A stretch of 64,000 nt of DNA from Tiliqua scincoides (Eukaryota > Chordata > Lepidosauria > Squamata > Scincidae), in NCBI RefSeq assembly GCF_035046505.1, contig NC_089822.1:105718659-105782658 (forward strand), in the 5' to 3' direction. Positions 12,501 to 26,700 of this stretch are shown in pieces. The position numbers and the translations under genes are program-made. Below the pieces are notes generated by a model. The model saw only the letters and a list, made by a program, of their open reading frames with translations. It was not told the DNA's origin and searched no databases. The number at the start of each line of letters is the position of its first letter. Positions within the stretch are counted from its first letter, which is position 1.

Positions 12501-14218
12501 GAAAGAAAGTCCTGATTTTGCAATTCTAGCCACTAGCCAATTCCGGACCAGCCATCAGATTTTTATCTGTTCCAGTTCAATTGACATGGAACAGGAGACC
12601 CTCAAAACTGCTGCTGAAAAGTACTTAACTGAAAAAAAGCTTTTCCACATTTTTTAAGACACACCCATACTGTTCATGCAGCATTTTGGCTAAGTGCCAA
12701 CTAATGAATATGCTCAAAGTTTTCTATGTAGGAAAATCCCTACGAAGAGGAATTTATGAATATGAGAATCAGACTGACAATGTGGATAAAAGTTACAGTT
12801 ATCTATTTGTCAGAAGCTTAAGCAAAGAAGTTGTTCCCGAGCAAAGAAATAGCCTAGTTTAATGATCCACTGCCACCATAATAGTTTGGCTACCAGCACC
12901 ACAGGGAGATGTATGGAAGCAATATGGTTGTCTGTTCAGAACCATGCAAAAGGAGTGCCTACAACTGGCTGCTTTCTCTTTTTTCTGTCGATCACTACAA
13001 ACACATCCCACATACATCACACTTTTATATAAAGTCATAATCACCTAGCGCTTTCTTCTTTTTCTTTTTAAACCAGCCACTTCCAGCTGGCCTTCTTTTA
13101 TTCTCAGCTCACCCACCAACCATCCCAATTTGCCAAGTGCTTAAATTCACACATGTTTTTCTTATGCTCACCAGAACCTCTGGCTCAGACAGAAGGTGCT
13201 ACAGAAGTGCAAAGCAATACAATTTAAAATTAACACTCGATATTCATCTCGCATTTGCCTGTCGTCTCAGCCCACAACATTCCTAGTGCAGTATTATTCA
13301 TATGCATTTTGTATTACAAGATGAAAAACTTAATGGGGGGATATAGAAAAGCATTGTAGGAAGGATTCACTTTAAGAAGATGCTAAGTAAGAATACCCTG
13401 AGAACACTCACAGCATACAGGCCAGTAATAGCAAGAATGAATGCCATGTCTAAGGGGCGAAGCCACCACCTTCTAAGGGGCGAAGGTATAATAAGTTACA
13501 TTTTTAAAATATATCCATTGTTTGCAGGAACAGTTAATATAAACATAAGTAGACCCTCAGAAGGAGAGTGTTAAGTGTTTTAGAGGGGAAGCAATGATTT
13601 CCATCACACAATTTTTATACAGCTCCTCAGAAGCTAGATGTGAAATTAAATTTTGTACACACACACCCAAATTTACCACACTGAGTGAGCCCTAATGTAG
13701 ATGCTTATGGTAGGTTGTAATACAAAAAGTGATCAAAATGATCTAGGATGAACAGCCTTGAAAACATTTGTTCCAAGATGAGGTATGCATTAGACCCCTA
13801 CAGATCTACGCCTTGAGCAAAAAATTACTGTTCAAGAATTATAAATGAAATCTGAAGAGTTTGCTTTCCTGTTCCTCATTTTGCTCAGGACTAATCTTTC
13901 CACAGGAGGGGAGGGAACGGAATGACAATCTGAAATGACCAGATAACTGTATAGTCATGAATGACCTATTAAGACAGATCTGGGTGTTAAATTCTTACTC
14001 TTACAAGTAAAGAGTAAGATAGGCACTGATGCGTTAAGTTGGCATTGTGGGTATGCAGAAATACAGTAGCACCTTCCCAAGAACACACATTTCCCCACAA
14101 ACAGTGATGTTATAAAATGGTCTCTTCAAGAATGGCACCCTAAATGCATACGTATTTTTGTGTACATATACACATACAGACAAACAACCCACCATTCTAA
14201 CTTCTAGTCCACTACGTT
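9550..14218 (-). other. USF3: Probable long USF3 3' UTR
   Basis: About 4.6 kb of AT-rich DNA downstream of the USF3 stop in which I recognise no transposon, unlike the rest of the window. That is what a long, constrained 3' UTR would look like. I could not fix the poly(A) site: there is no clear minus-strand AATAAA near the left edge, only variants such as TATAAA near 9563. Confidence 0.5.
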
Positions 14219-17200
14219 TCATACAGCTGAGCTGCAGTCATGACCTAGAATATGGCTTATGTTATGAGCAGGCCGGTTTGACGACTGCTTGGAAGAGTCG
14301 GAGGCAGAAGTGTTTGCTATTGAGAGCAGAGGTGAGATTGCCGAGCCGTCTGGAGGAAGAGCCGTCGCTATTTCCGGGAACAAAGAAGTCAAATTAAAAT
14401 TGGACAGGTGTGATGAATTGGCCATATGCATTGGGGGCATATCTGTCAGAAGGGGAAAACTTGGCTGAGCAAAGCCAACGGGTCTGGGGGGAGACAAAAT
14501 GGAGCCAAACCTATTGTTTAAGCTGCCTCCGTTTGGCTTCTCTGTGCTTGGATTAGGAAACATCTGATTAGAAAAATAAGGAATTGAAATATCATTGGAC
14601 AGAGTGGGATGAGCAGGAGAATATGGTGGATAAAACGATGGCAACGTATTTTGGGGGTCTACTGGAATAAGGGCTGGAGTTCGAGTCGCACTGGACTGAG
14701 TCACTGGTGGAATGAATGACGTGTTGGCATTTATTGGAGGATTCATTCCACCTTCTGGAATAAAAGGAAATCCAAAGTTTTGAGACAGACTGTGCTGATC
14801 AGGAGCTGCATTATCATTAGCCATTTGGGGTCCATCAGGCATGAATCGCATAATGCCACTCCTTTTTTCTAGGGTAGGCTGTTGCCGTCCAAGAATCATA
14901 CTGCCACTGGCAGGCAAAGGAAGGTGAGGCAGACTAGGATCAAAGGCATTCCCATGCCTTTGATTTCCAGACCGACTTCTTTCAGTCTGGCGGATCTTAG
15001 AACTGCCGTTATCCTGCAGAGGATGTCTTGATCGCTGAGTAACTGAAGAATTGGGTTGCCGAACTGAAGGCGGGACTTGGTCAGCGTTCCCATGAGAGAC
15101 CGGTGGGTGGGGGAGTCCTGGTCGAACAATTCCATGCACATTGCTAGAAACAGGTGTGTTCATATGACTCTTGGTTCCGTGACTCTCTGTCATTCTCATG
15201 GAATTGGATTTCTGAATAGAAATATTGGGACTTGTGTTGCGACACTGAATGTCTCCGGAAGAACTACTTGAAAAAGGAATATTTAATGAATTGTTCCTAT
15301 TATTAAGAGCACCAAGAGACATGTCACAGCTTTCCCTATTTTGACCATCACCATCTCTGCGAATATGAATGCTTTCTCTTGCTGGGGAGCAATTATATTC
15401 AACAATGGAAGAAGGACCACACTGTGGATTTCTCTGATGCTCTGATATTGATCTTTGGCTTCCACTGGCTTGATCTCCAAGGTGAGGGGCAAGCAAACTC
15501 TGCATGAAGCCTTGGTGGCATGTATTTTCATTGTCCCTTGGGGGAGGAAGAGGATTTCCTGTTGAAATACCTTGAACTGGTTGATAGGGCATCCTCTTTG
15601 GTCTGTCAATGGATGGCCCAGCATGGTGAGCAATTCGAAAAGTCTGTGCCTGCATACCCCTGAGTGAAGGCATCAGATTACCTATTTCACTGTTCCTTGA
15701 GGCCTGCACATCAAAATTGCCTGTGGGCTGCTGGTTAGGGCCATTTGTCTTGAATGTCTGGCACTCAGCGAGCTTCTGAACATCTGATCCAACTGAATGA
15801 TCTACAGACATGCGACCTTGCATGTTGTGGATTACCAACCCTTTATTCCTGGACATATCAAGGTAATTTCTCATTTCAAGCTGGTCTGAAATCCTTGAAC
15901 TCTGAACAGATATTCCAAGTCTCTGTTCCGAGTTAGGGGGCGACTTCCCAATAAGTGCTTCTGCAGAATAGCTACTAACTCTGTTCCTTTCTTGTCTATG
16001 GGGGGTCATCTCTGATGGTCTGGTGACAATGCTAGGCTGGGATACCATTTGCTGTTCCAAAGCCCTGGAGGTCATCAGTCTCTGCATCTGACTATGCCCT
16101 GTCACATGTTCAGAAGAAACTCCTGAACCTGGCTGCCTGTTGCTCACATCTGGTGGCTGCTGATGGAGAACATCTTGATTCAGATGGCTCTGAGGACGGC
16201 CATGGTGGGCTCTGCTTGCAGCAGGGTTCTCGCAGCTTTTCTCCGGCTGGGAAGATGCAAAGTGCTGCTGCATCTGCTGAATCTGCGGGTGATGGGGGTG
16301 AGGCTGGCTGCTTTTCTGCCGTGCTTGATCATTGCCATGATGCTTCTGCTGTAAAGCAAGCTGGCTTTCTGCTGGAAAGGACTGGGCACTTTGGATGAGG
16401 GTTCTTTTCTTTTGCATTTGTACCTCTTGATGCATCACTCTTTGTTGTTGGTGCACACTGTGGGCTTGAGAGTGGATAGAGCTTTCTGAATAAGAAATGT
16501 GATGCTGAAGCTGATACAAGTGATGCCTGTCTCTTAACTGTCCAGCCTGTTGTTGCTGTTGCTTTACGTATGGGTGGTTACTATGAAGATGAACCATTCC
16601 TTGAGCAGGAGGATGTTGAATAGGCTGTAGGTGCTGTCCGGCTTGACTGGGCTGATCCAAGATAGAAGGCTGAGAATTACACTGAACTTCTGCTTGCCTC
16701 AGAGAAGGAGGCACAAAAGTGCTGGTTGGAAATAACCTACTATGACCATCTGAGTGCCCTTGACTGCTTACCGACACTGCTGGATTGGATGAATTAGGGG
16801 GGACCTGAGTGGCAAGGATTTGGGTTTGATCTGAAATATCACTGGTTGTTTGGGTCAGCAGAGCAATGCCTTCAAGCTGCAGAGGTGTTGTCTGGCAATG
16901 TTTCTGTCTCTTTGATGCAGAAGCCAGGTGGTCATCTTGAACTGAGCGCTTGGCTGAGTCTTTACGGCTTTCCTGCTTTAAGTGTGGGTCACACATTTGA
17001 GGGGCCTGCATGGTGCTGGTCCGAAGGGCAGACAACTGTTCCGGAGCATAGTCTGTCATCAGCACTGGAGATTGTCCTGGAGACCGACTCATATATGAAT
17101 TAGGAGGTATGGATTGAGTCACTGTTGCAGGAACAGTTGCTTGGTTTGAAGGTGAAGGCAAACCTGAACAACTCACGGGTGGGCGGATGACGCAGCTTTG

Positions 17201-20200
17201 ATGTATGAGGTTATTGACACTCAAGCTTGATGCGTTTGAGGACTGGGGGGTGGCAATTTGCAATGCTGTGTTGGGCATTTCCATTCCAACAGAACAGCTT
17301 TGTTTTTCTGTTGACCTATCAATGTTTATTTGCACTGAATTCTGGGTGCTGAAATTGCTTGGTGCTATTTCTATCTGATCTGTGTCTTTCATTGAGCGGG
17401 TCTTGAAAGGCTGATCTCTTCCTAGAGATACCACATCATCTGTCTTTGAACTTCCTGGAACTGCCGCTGTGCCTTTTGCTAGGGTCTCTTGGTCAAAAAT
17501 GGCTCTTGCTGCTAGAGCTACAATATCAGTTTGCTCTGAAAATGTGCAGCTGCTACACGTGTTCACCGAAGAACTGTTGGGAACATTTTCCCGACATGAG
17601 TCTGGCAACATGGATGCAACAGAGAAGCCACAACTGCTGCCTGAACTAGTTGACATGGGAGAGTCTGACTGACGATTAGCAGTCAGAGAATTAGCTGCCT
17701 CTTGCTCAGAGCTGCAGGAGTGAGACTGTGCAAGATTTTCCCCTTCAGTGTTCATCAGCAAGAGCCCTTCCTGCTTCCCTGCCAAATCAGTTGAGTCTAT
17801 AATCGGTTTAGCACTTTGGGTGCGAAAGTCAGGATGCTCTACTTGGACTGAAAAGTGTTTTTGCACTGCTTCACCCTCTTTGCTGAGATCAGAAAGCATC
17901 TTAGTTAGGCCTTGCCCTTCTAACAAATCTGTGGCTTGCATTATAATGGAACAATTTTGTTCCACCCTGCAGATTTCCGAGACCTCTGCTCGGGGAATGC
18001 TCTCTGCGGTTGTCCCACTGTTGGTTACAGGGGTCCCAGAAACCCAAGAAATTGTCACTTGAGTATCAGCAGAGGATGTTAAGGAGATTGTAGGAATGCA
18101 TTTGGATTCAGATAACTGAGAATTTGTTGCTAACTCAGGTTCAGATCTACACGTTTGAAGAGGTGGAGAAGCACAGTCTTTGGAAACTGTAGCAGCCACT
18201 TCAAACTGTCCCGACATGGCTGATTCCAAGGGCGATGCTCTTGTCACTGCAACTACACTCAGGTCAGGAGCTGGGGTAGATTCTATATCCTGTTCAGTTC
18301 TCAAAGTCTCTTTGGGATGAGAATTGGTCACATTTATGTCATCAGGTGCTACCCTACTATTTGTCTGTGACACAGCTAAGTTTTGCAATACCACATTCAC
18401 AGATATATTTTCAAGCAATATGTCACTTCCGGAATGTTCAGGTGCAGCTTCTGTATTCCCACTGTCAAGCTTTTTGGAATCTTTGCAAGGATTCATCCGA
18501 CATGCAGGATTGCTACTGCCTGCTAAACACTTCTTAGTACTTGGTTTTTTATTAGACCGTTTTGAGCCCAAACTCGAAGACATGCCAAGAGAAGCTTTGG
18601 AGGAAGGAGTATCCACTGGCTGCAAAGCACTGGTTAATACAGAGCCCTCAGCAGCTGAGGAGGATGTTGAAGTTGGTGCTAGTAGAACACAGTTAGTCGG
18701 AGTAGTCTGGCTGCTGGTAATGGTTTGACTGGGAGGTTGGCTGATCGACAGCTGCAAGCAGCTTTGTCCAGCCATCTGCGATATGCTCTGATTGAGATTA
18801 GCTAAAGCACCAAATGTGTTGAGGGCAACATTGGTATTTGGATCTTCACTGGTGGTAGGCTGTATAATTTGCATAGGGGCTTGATCTGAAGCTCCAGAGC
18901 AGGACTTGACAGGTTTCAATGCAAACAGTTGTCCATTTAAAGAAATAGTCTGTGGAAGCTGCTGATTCGACATGGCAACAGAAACTGTTTGTGTTGAGTT
19001 AGACGACTGTGTAGAAGATGATGGTCTTGGTAAAATATGGACAAGATGCTTCCCGCCAAACATATGAGGACCAGGGGCATTTTGCGTAGAATTGTTGGTA
19101 CTTGCTGTGGAAGAGGCCCCATTAACAGGAACCCTAAGAGAAGGTGGTGGGGAGGAGAACAGGGAAAAAGGATTTTGGTTAGCAGTTTGTATAATTACAA
19201 TCTGTTGGCTAACTGTTTGGTTTGGGACTTCAGCTCTCAGCACTGGTGGACACTGATGAGTATTTGGGGGCTGGAGAATGATCACGTTCTGATTAGCAGG
19301 TGAGGCAGCAACAGCTGAACCTACGGGCTGGGACATCTGAATCACCTGCATGGCCGGATTCACTGGAAGAAGGCTGCCTGGAGGCTGTGCTATAACCTGC
19401 GTCTTAGTGACTAGTGGCTGCATAGGTAAGGACTGGCAGGAAGGCAAAGAAACTGGATGTTGTTCAGGTGTGCGTTCCTCTGCAGGTAGAGGATTATTTA
19501 ACATGGCACAGGTAGCCAAACATTTGTTAGGAATGGAAGTTATAGTACCAGCATCAGTAGCCGACTCATTTAACAAGGCAGTCATTATACTGGGTGGTGT
19601 ATGATTTAGAGGCTGAACAGTATTCCCTGCTAGCTGCAAAGTAGTCCAAGTAGTCTGGGTGTTTCCAGCAGAGGCCATTCGTGTCAGGCTACCCATACTT
19701 TTCGAGCCTGGAGTGCCAATGCCCGAAGAACTTGAAAATGGCCACTTATCTAAAGTAGTTGTGGGTAACAAGTTCATTTCTGTTACAGCTTTCAGAACCT
19801 CTACTGCAGGTGCTACCGATGCTCCACTGCCACTGATCGCATCTGCACTTTTGAAGACACTTCCCGATTGAACACTGTCCATGGGGGAGAGCCTTACTGA
19901 TGAAGTGCAAGAGGTGGCTGCTGCTGAAACTACAGGGCACTCTTGGGATCTGGTCCTTGAATTCTCTTTAGGGGGTGCACCTGCCAGCTGAGCATGACTG
20001 GTGTCCAAACCAGCACTGGAAGCAAGGCTGGTGCTGGATACAGCCGCTTTCTCAGGTAACTGTGAGCTCTCTGGCCTGTTCTTAGATTTAGGGGTGTTTT
20101 CAGCTTGCAGCTGACTCTGTATTTCAGGTTGTCTCTCTGCTGGCTGCAAGGCACTCTGGGAGCTAGTAGCACTGGTACTCATCAATATGTCTTGCTCGTT

Positions 20201-20712
20201 CTCAGAGGTAGGGGGCTCAAGAGTTTTCTTGGCTGAATTTGGTGGACTGGACGCCACCGGAGAAACTGAAGTCTGTGCCCCTGACTTGATTTCCGTGGAA
20301 TAAATACCAGAAATGGTCACAGGAGTCACAAGGTTGCAAGTTCTCTGGACCGGAACAACATTTGCTGTTTGCTTCTGTAAATTAGGACTGATATTGAATG
20401 TTATTCCCTGAACAGGCGCCCCCTGATTACTTCCACCAAGGGGACTCCCATTGGAATATACAATGATATTCTTTTGCCCCTGATCACTGGGGATAACCAC
20501 AGAAACGTTTGCATTTTTGAGCTCTCCTTTCTTCTTTTGCACAGGGTTATTTGGTATCACAACAGAAACTTTTGCATTTTTGAGATTTCCTTTCCAATGG
20601 ATGGTGGGATCATCATACAGGCAAATGTCATTGGCTTTCAACAGTGCTATATAGCGCCCATTTTCTTTCTGGAGTTCATCCAGCTGCTTCCGGAGCTTTT
20701 TTATTTCTTCAG
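14219..20712 (-). CDS. USF3: USF3 terminal exon (6.5 kb, residues 85-2248)
   Basis: An uninterrupted 6494-nt exon. The acceptor is ctttgtag just above 20712. The first two bases (CT) complete residue 85 (Ala), then EEIKKLRKQLDELQKENGRY follows. The stop TGA is at 14221-14219. The glutamine run near 16547-16563 has only five Gln. No stop or frameshift occurs along more than 2100 codons. Confidence 0.97.
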
Positions 20713-23700
20713 CTACAAAGCAAACAAAATAAAAATAATAATAATTCCACTGATCAAAGATTTTTGGAAAATCTACAACAGTTGAACAGTTTTAGAAACA
20801 GGTACAACTATACTGAACCACTAGACACCTCCTTCAAAAACATATTCTACACACAGCACAAGAATCCTTTTTGCATTAGGTCTTGCTCATTTGAGTACTA
20901 TTACTCCAAATGTGAACATACTGTCAAATCTAGATAATTTCTCAGGGAATTAGAAAAAAAAGGAGAGGGCTACAATACAGTGGGAAAGTATGGTATATGC
21001 CAACAGATTAAAAAAAAACTGCACATAGCAGAATAAGGAAAGGTCCTACCTCAGGCCCTGCAGAGCTGTGGCACATTAGAGTCAATGATACCAGGCTAGA
21101 CTGACCAATTGTCTGAGTCAGTGGTGCCCAAACCCCGGCCCTGGGGCCACTTGCGACCCTTGAGGACTCCCAATGCAGCCCTCAGGGAGCCCCCAGTCTC
21201 CAATGAGCCTCTGGCCCTCCGGAGATATGCTGGAGCCCACACTGGCCCGACGCAACTGCTCTCAGCGTGAGGGCGACTGTTTGACCTCTTGCATGAGCTG
21301 TGGGATGAGGGCTCCCTCCACTACTTGGTGTTTCACATCTGTGATGCAGCAGCAGCAGCAAATGAAAGGCTAGCCTTGCTTTGTGCAAGGCCTTTTATAG
21401 GCCTCGATCTATTGCAAAACCTTCATTCATTCATAGAAGTTCATCTTTAATATATACATTTATGTAAACGTATGTAAATTAATTCTTTTTTTCCCCTGGC
21501 CCCCGACAGTGTCAGAGATGATGTGGCCCTCCTGCCAAAAACTTTGGACACCCCTAGTCTGAGTCAGGCCCTGTGCTCGTGACATGTTATTTTATTGTTC
21601 ACATTTTTATACTGCCCTTCCTCCAAGGAGCTCAGGGTAGTATACATTGTTCTTTCCCCTCCTTCAGTCCTCACAACAACCCTGTGAGGTAGGTTAGGCA
21701 GAGAGAGAGAGAGAGAATGAATGACTGGCCCAAGGTCACCCAGGAAACTTCATGGCCAAGTAGGAATTTGAACCTGGATCTTCCAGAACTAACTCCCAAA
21801 CTCCAAACTATTACACCATCCTAGTTATTTGAGGCAGCAGGCAAATATTTGGACAACATTCTTGTCTGCACATTTTACCTTCCTATAATTTGGAGTGTTG
21901 CGAAATACATTTTTTTTAAAAACAACACATAGCTAAATGTCTGCCCAGCAAATGAGGGCCCAATCCTATCCATTTTTCCAGTGCCAGTGCAACTGTGCTA
22001 ATGGGGCATGCACTGCATCTTGTAGTGGGGCAGCAGTCACAGAGACCCCCTTAAGGTATGGGAACATTTGTTCCCTTACCATGGGGCTGCATTGTAGTTG
22101 CACCGGGGCTGGAAAATTGGATAGGATTGCGTTCTGAGTTGCTAGATTACAGCAGCTCCCTCCCACTTTAACTCTGTACCCCGCTGTTCAAAACAGCAAT
22201 ACACACTCCCCCTGGTGGTTATAGAAGTCATAAATCAGAACGGAGGCAACTTAGCTTGATGCAAAAAGTGTTTACTGGTCCAGTGCAGAGTGCATTAGTC
22301 ACATGCCACCCAGAGGAAGTTGTCATTAGGCCGTGATAAATTTAACAAATGTGTTTTTAATGAAAACAAACTGGGACTTTTATATAAAGATTACAATTGG
22401 AGCCACAAACAGCATGAAATTAGCACTCAAGTCGCTAACATCTTTTTGATAGCAGTTTATGGGGGAGGGGGAACAGCCCTGTTAAAAAGAAATCTTTGAA
22501 ATGTGGGCGCAGCAGCAAAGGCATACAAACTCAATAATGTGTTGGGAATAACCAAAGCAGCCTACCGCAACCATCACCCATTACTGCCAGCAAGGGCTCC
22601 AATGTGTGTGTAGGCAATCAAGGGGCACTATGCTTCTCAGTCCTCAAGGACTGGCCTGGAATCAGAATTGACCTCAGATGACTACTGAAACCAATCCTGG
22701 AGATTTTAACAGGTCATTCGTGGCTCAATGACATTAAATCATGCTGGGGAAAATAACCGTCCAGGAATAGCATCAGTCACAGCTGACAACCTGCGGGGGC
22801 ATATTCACTACAGCTACAAGATGATTCACATGCAGGAACTTGAGGCCTTTGTGCCTGGGGTTTGCAGAGTTACATAACTCCTTCCTACCATAACCCCTCC
22901 TTCCTGCAACCTCCAAGGTGCAGATGTAAGGGAGAGGCAATGTGGAACAAGATTTGATTTTGTAATACCAACCTCAAGAGGAAACAATATCAAGAAGCAA
23001 TCATAAATGTATACAGACATAAAGACAAATTCGGTAATGACGCAGGCTAAAATCTGCCAGGAGCAGAAGAAGGTGGAGAAGGAGGATAATTTCAAGCACA
23101 GAAAATGACGTTGTTTATTTTGGGGCCAACTTTTCTTTAAAAAGTGTCAAATGTGGCAGCTATGATCATGAAGTCAGTCACTTGTGTATGGGCTCCAAAT
23201 ATTATCATTACACAAGCCATCCTATCCTATAGGAACATTCACGTCATCAAAGAGCTAATTTACAGTCAACAACTAACTGAGAGCTGCCACAGTGGAAGTC
23301 TTTACATGACACCCACAAAATAAGGGGTAACCAGTTTTCACTCAAGGAGTTTGCTCTTTCCTTTGATAGTAAGAGTGTAAGTACATTAAACAGGCTGGCC
23401 TTGCCCCAACTGATGCATGATCTGTTCACCTTGCTCACTGTTTCCTCCATTCAACAGGAATTCATCATTTTGCCTCTTCATTTCTGTTATATATTTATAT
23501 GCCTGATCGAGGATCATGTTCTTGCTCTGTAAGTGAGCATACACAGATCATTAGAAAAACACTCTGCGACACTGTTTGATGTTACAAGCAGGTCTGTTCT
23601 CAAAACAATTCCTGCTGGCTTTTCATTTGATACATTTAAATTTGTCCATCAGCATCTAAAGTTTTTGAACTTGCATTTTCAGTTGAAAAAGCCTTTCTAT

Positions 23701-26700
23701 TGTTCCCACAATTTCGCCTGAAATTACATTAGTGTGAAACAACCATAATGTTCTCTTGCATTTTTCCTGAATTTTGTAACCCTTTACAGACATGCATTTT
23801 TATACAGCTTCAAAGACAGGACTAGGAACCCGTTAAGGGCACAATCCTAACCTGTGCTGGAACAGGCAGACCAACTAGCCTGCGCTGTATCCAGCGCAGG
23901 TTTGGTGCAGGTTGGGGTGCAAGTCAGATTAAGGGAATTTCCTTCCATTTATCCCTATAAATTCCCCAGACAGCCCCATGGGGCTACTTGGGTCTGCACC
24001 TGCAATTTTGCAGGTGAAAAACTGAGTGGCCCAAGTAACTCTGCTTGGGCCAGGGACAGGGGTTGGGATCCGGCCTGTGCCGCCGTGACTAGTCCACCCA
24101 CTCCCAGGCCTGATCCATCCAAAAACACCCCCTTCCCACCTTAGTTTCTACCTCCTGCCACCCTCTCCCACCCCTGTACCAGTCTGCCCGAACTGGCACA
24201 AGCCTACCATCTCCTACAAACCCACGTCTGCATGCTGGCCTGTCCTACTCCCAAGTAATTGCAAACGTACAACGGGGTTTGGGAGTGGGTTTGATTGTGC
24301 TGTAAATTGGATATTTCAGTATTCAGAACAGCATTATGAGCTTTATCTTAGTTTAGTGTGGCACTGAGAATGTAAGAACAACCGACAGATGAAATGGCCA
24401 CTAAGGCTTGCTCTGCTGCTGTACATGAGGTGCTGTTAGTTAGGTGTCCTACTAATCTGGGAGATGATCCTCATGGTGCTGGTATTACACTTCCCCTTAA
24501 AGAACAGGATCGCAGGATCGCAGTCTGGGTGTGCTCCTTAATCCAGAACTTTCCCAGATACTGTGATCATGAAAATTGCAGCTGGCCACAACAATGATTG
24601 TCAAGGTCATACGGATTTTGTACATACAAACATATAGCCAGAAAAGGCCAGGCTATTTCTTACTCTTGCAAGAGAAATACTGTGTGAACCAGCTTTATGA
24701 TATTTAATGATATTTAAATTTTTTTAAATTATGTTTTTTAATTTATGTTTTTAACCTTTGTTGTAAGCCGCCTTGAGTCCCTCCGGGTAGAAAGGCAGGG
24801 TAAAAATAAAGTTGTTATTATTAACAACATACTTCTATGTATACTGAGCAAGTTAATGGCCCACTTGCCTGTTTTAGTGCTGGGGAACATGGAATTAGCT
24901 CACCAATTCGGTTTATTCCAGCATTGATCTTCTTCTTTCGATGTCTCTCCACTGGGGAACAGAGAACATAACATGTATCATGGCCTGGCAAAACCACATT
25001 GGCAACATGCTCAGAAACCAGGAGATTTTTCTCTTGTGATTGCAAAGGCACTTGTCCTTGCATGTTTAAAACAAACAACTCAAAGACTAGCACCTTGTTC
25101 ACTGGGACCAGAGCAACATAGAAGTGCCTACCTGCATTGTGTGTCTCACGGTTTTTCTTTCTGTTAAAAAAAACATACAGATGAAATTTAAAAAGGCTGC
25201 ATTATGCATCTTGCATTCTGAGATCATTTCTCTTTAATCCAGAGCTATTCAAACTGTGGCATTGCGACACTCCAGCCTGAGAGCCCTGGCCTCTGCCCCC
25301 TTAAGGGACAGGGGAAGGGGAAGGCAGTGACATGACCCCCAGGATCACGTTGCTCAGGGGGGCTACAGGGACTGGGATGCACTCACCAGTCCCTACAGCA
25401 GCCTTCAAGGGGTGCAGCCTTGTAAAAGTGAAAGCAGAGTGATCACGCTTCACTTCTGCGAAACCAGAAGTGGAGCGCAATTGCTCCGCTTTCATTTTTG
25501 GAAATGAAAAAATGCACCCTGTATTTGCACCCTGCCTTTTTCATTTTGCATAAAATACTCAAAGAAGCTAACAGTATGCAAATCAGAGAGGAATAAAAAT
25601 ACTTACAATAAAGATCCTTAGCTTTATTGGCATATTAGACTGCATTCCCTGCAGAAGGTGCTATGTGCCAAGAGCAGAATTATTTATGCCCTACAGCAGG
25701 GATGCCCAAACCCTGGCACGGGGGCCACCTGCGGCCCTCAGGGGCTCCCAATCCGGTCCTTGGAGAGCCCCCAGTCTCCAATGAGCTTCTGGCCCTCTGG
25801 AGACTTGCTGGAGCCGGTGCTGGCCCAACGCAACTGCTCTCGGCATGAGGATGACTGTTTGACATCTCACCTGAGCTGTGGGATGGGGGCTCCCTCCACT
25901 ACTTGCTGTTTCACATCTGTGATGCAGCAGTGGCAGCAAAGGGAAGGCTGGCCTTGCTTTGTGCAAGGCCTTTTATAGGCCTTGAGCTACTGCAAGACCT
26001 TCATTCATTCATATAAGTTCCATTTCTAATAAATTCATTTATGTAAATTTATACAAATTTTAAATGTAAATTAATTTTTTTTCCGGCCCCCGACACAGTG
26101 TCAGAAAGATAATGTGGCCCTCATGCCAAAATGTTTGGACACCCCTGCCCTATAGCAAAGGAGACCTGCAGGGTCATATACCTCTGGAGAGCAAGTGCTC
26201 TCCTCTACATTCTACTAGAAATGAGATAATTAAAGAGCACTAAAAACCAAGTTCTTTACCCTTGGGTGGATTCAAACCATGAACAAAATACTGCAATATG
26301 CATAGTTTCTTGCATCTAGTAGGTCAGCTAAAGGGAAGAGAAGGAAGCACAATGAACCCTCGATTTAACAGACTTCAGAGACAACGGGCTCTTTCTCCTT
26401 CATTAAAAACTAGTCACACATTTTGCACATGCATTCCTCCCCCATCTTCAACACATTCAGATTTCACAGCTTTCGACATTAACGTACACCCCTCCTCCCC
26501 ATTAAATTGAGGGTTCACTTTACCTCAGAAGCATGAAGAAACTGGTATGAAGTGTCACAACTGAAGTACGTTCTTGTGTTTACCAGAAAGATGTAAGTCT
26601 GGCTAATGGGCTAATTTAAGATGTATTTGTAATAGTCCTATAATTTCTTAAGTTGACCAAGAATGAAGAAAAAATGCATCTATATTTGTTTCTACCTGAA

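Larger units (their letters stand above)
20713..23429 (-). other. USF3: USF3 intron before the large exon
   Basis: Contains a hAT element, a MIR-type SINE and a Harbinger-like MITE listed separately. 22140-23429 shows nothing I recognise. Confidence 0.7.

Noticed and set aside
16153-20785. Plus-strand frames inside the USF3 terminal exon
   Set aside because: They are antisense shadows of a 2164-codon exon with clear protein homology.
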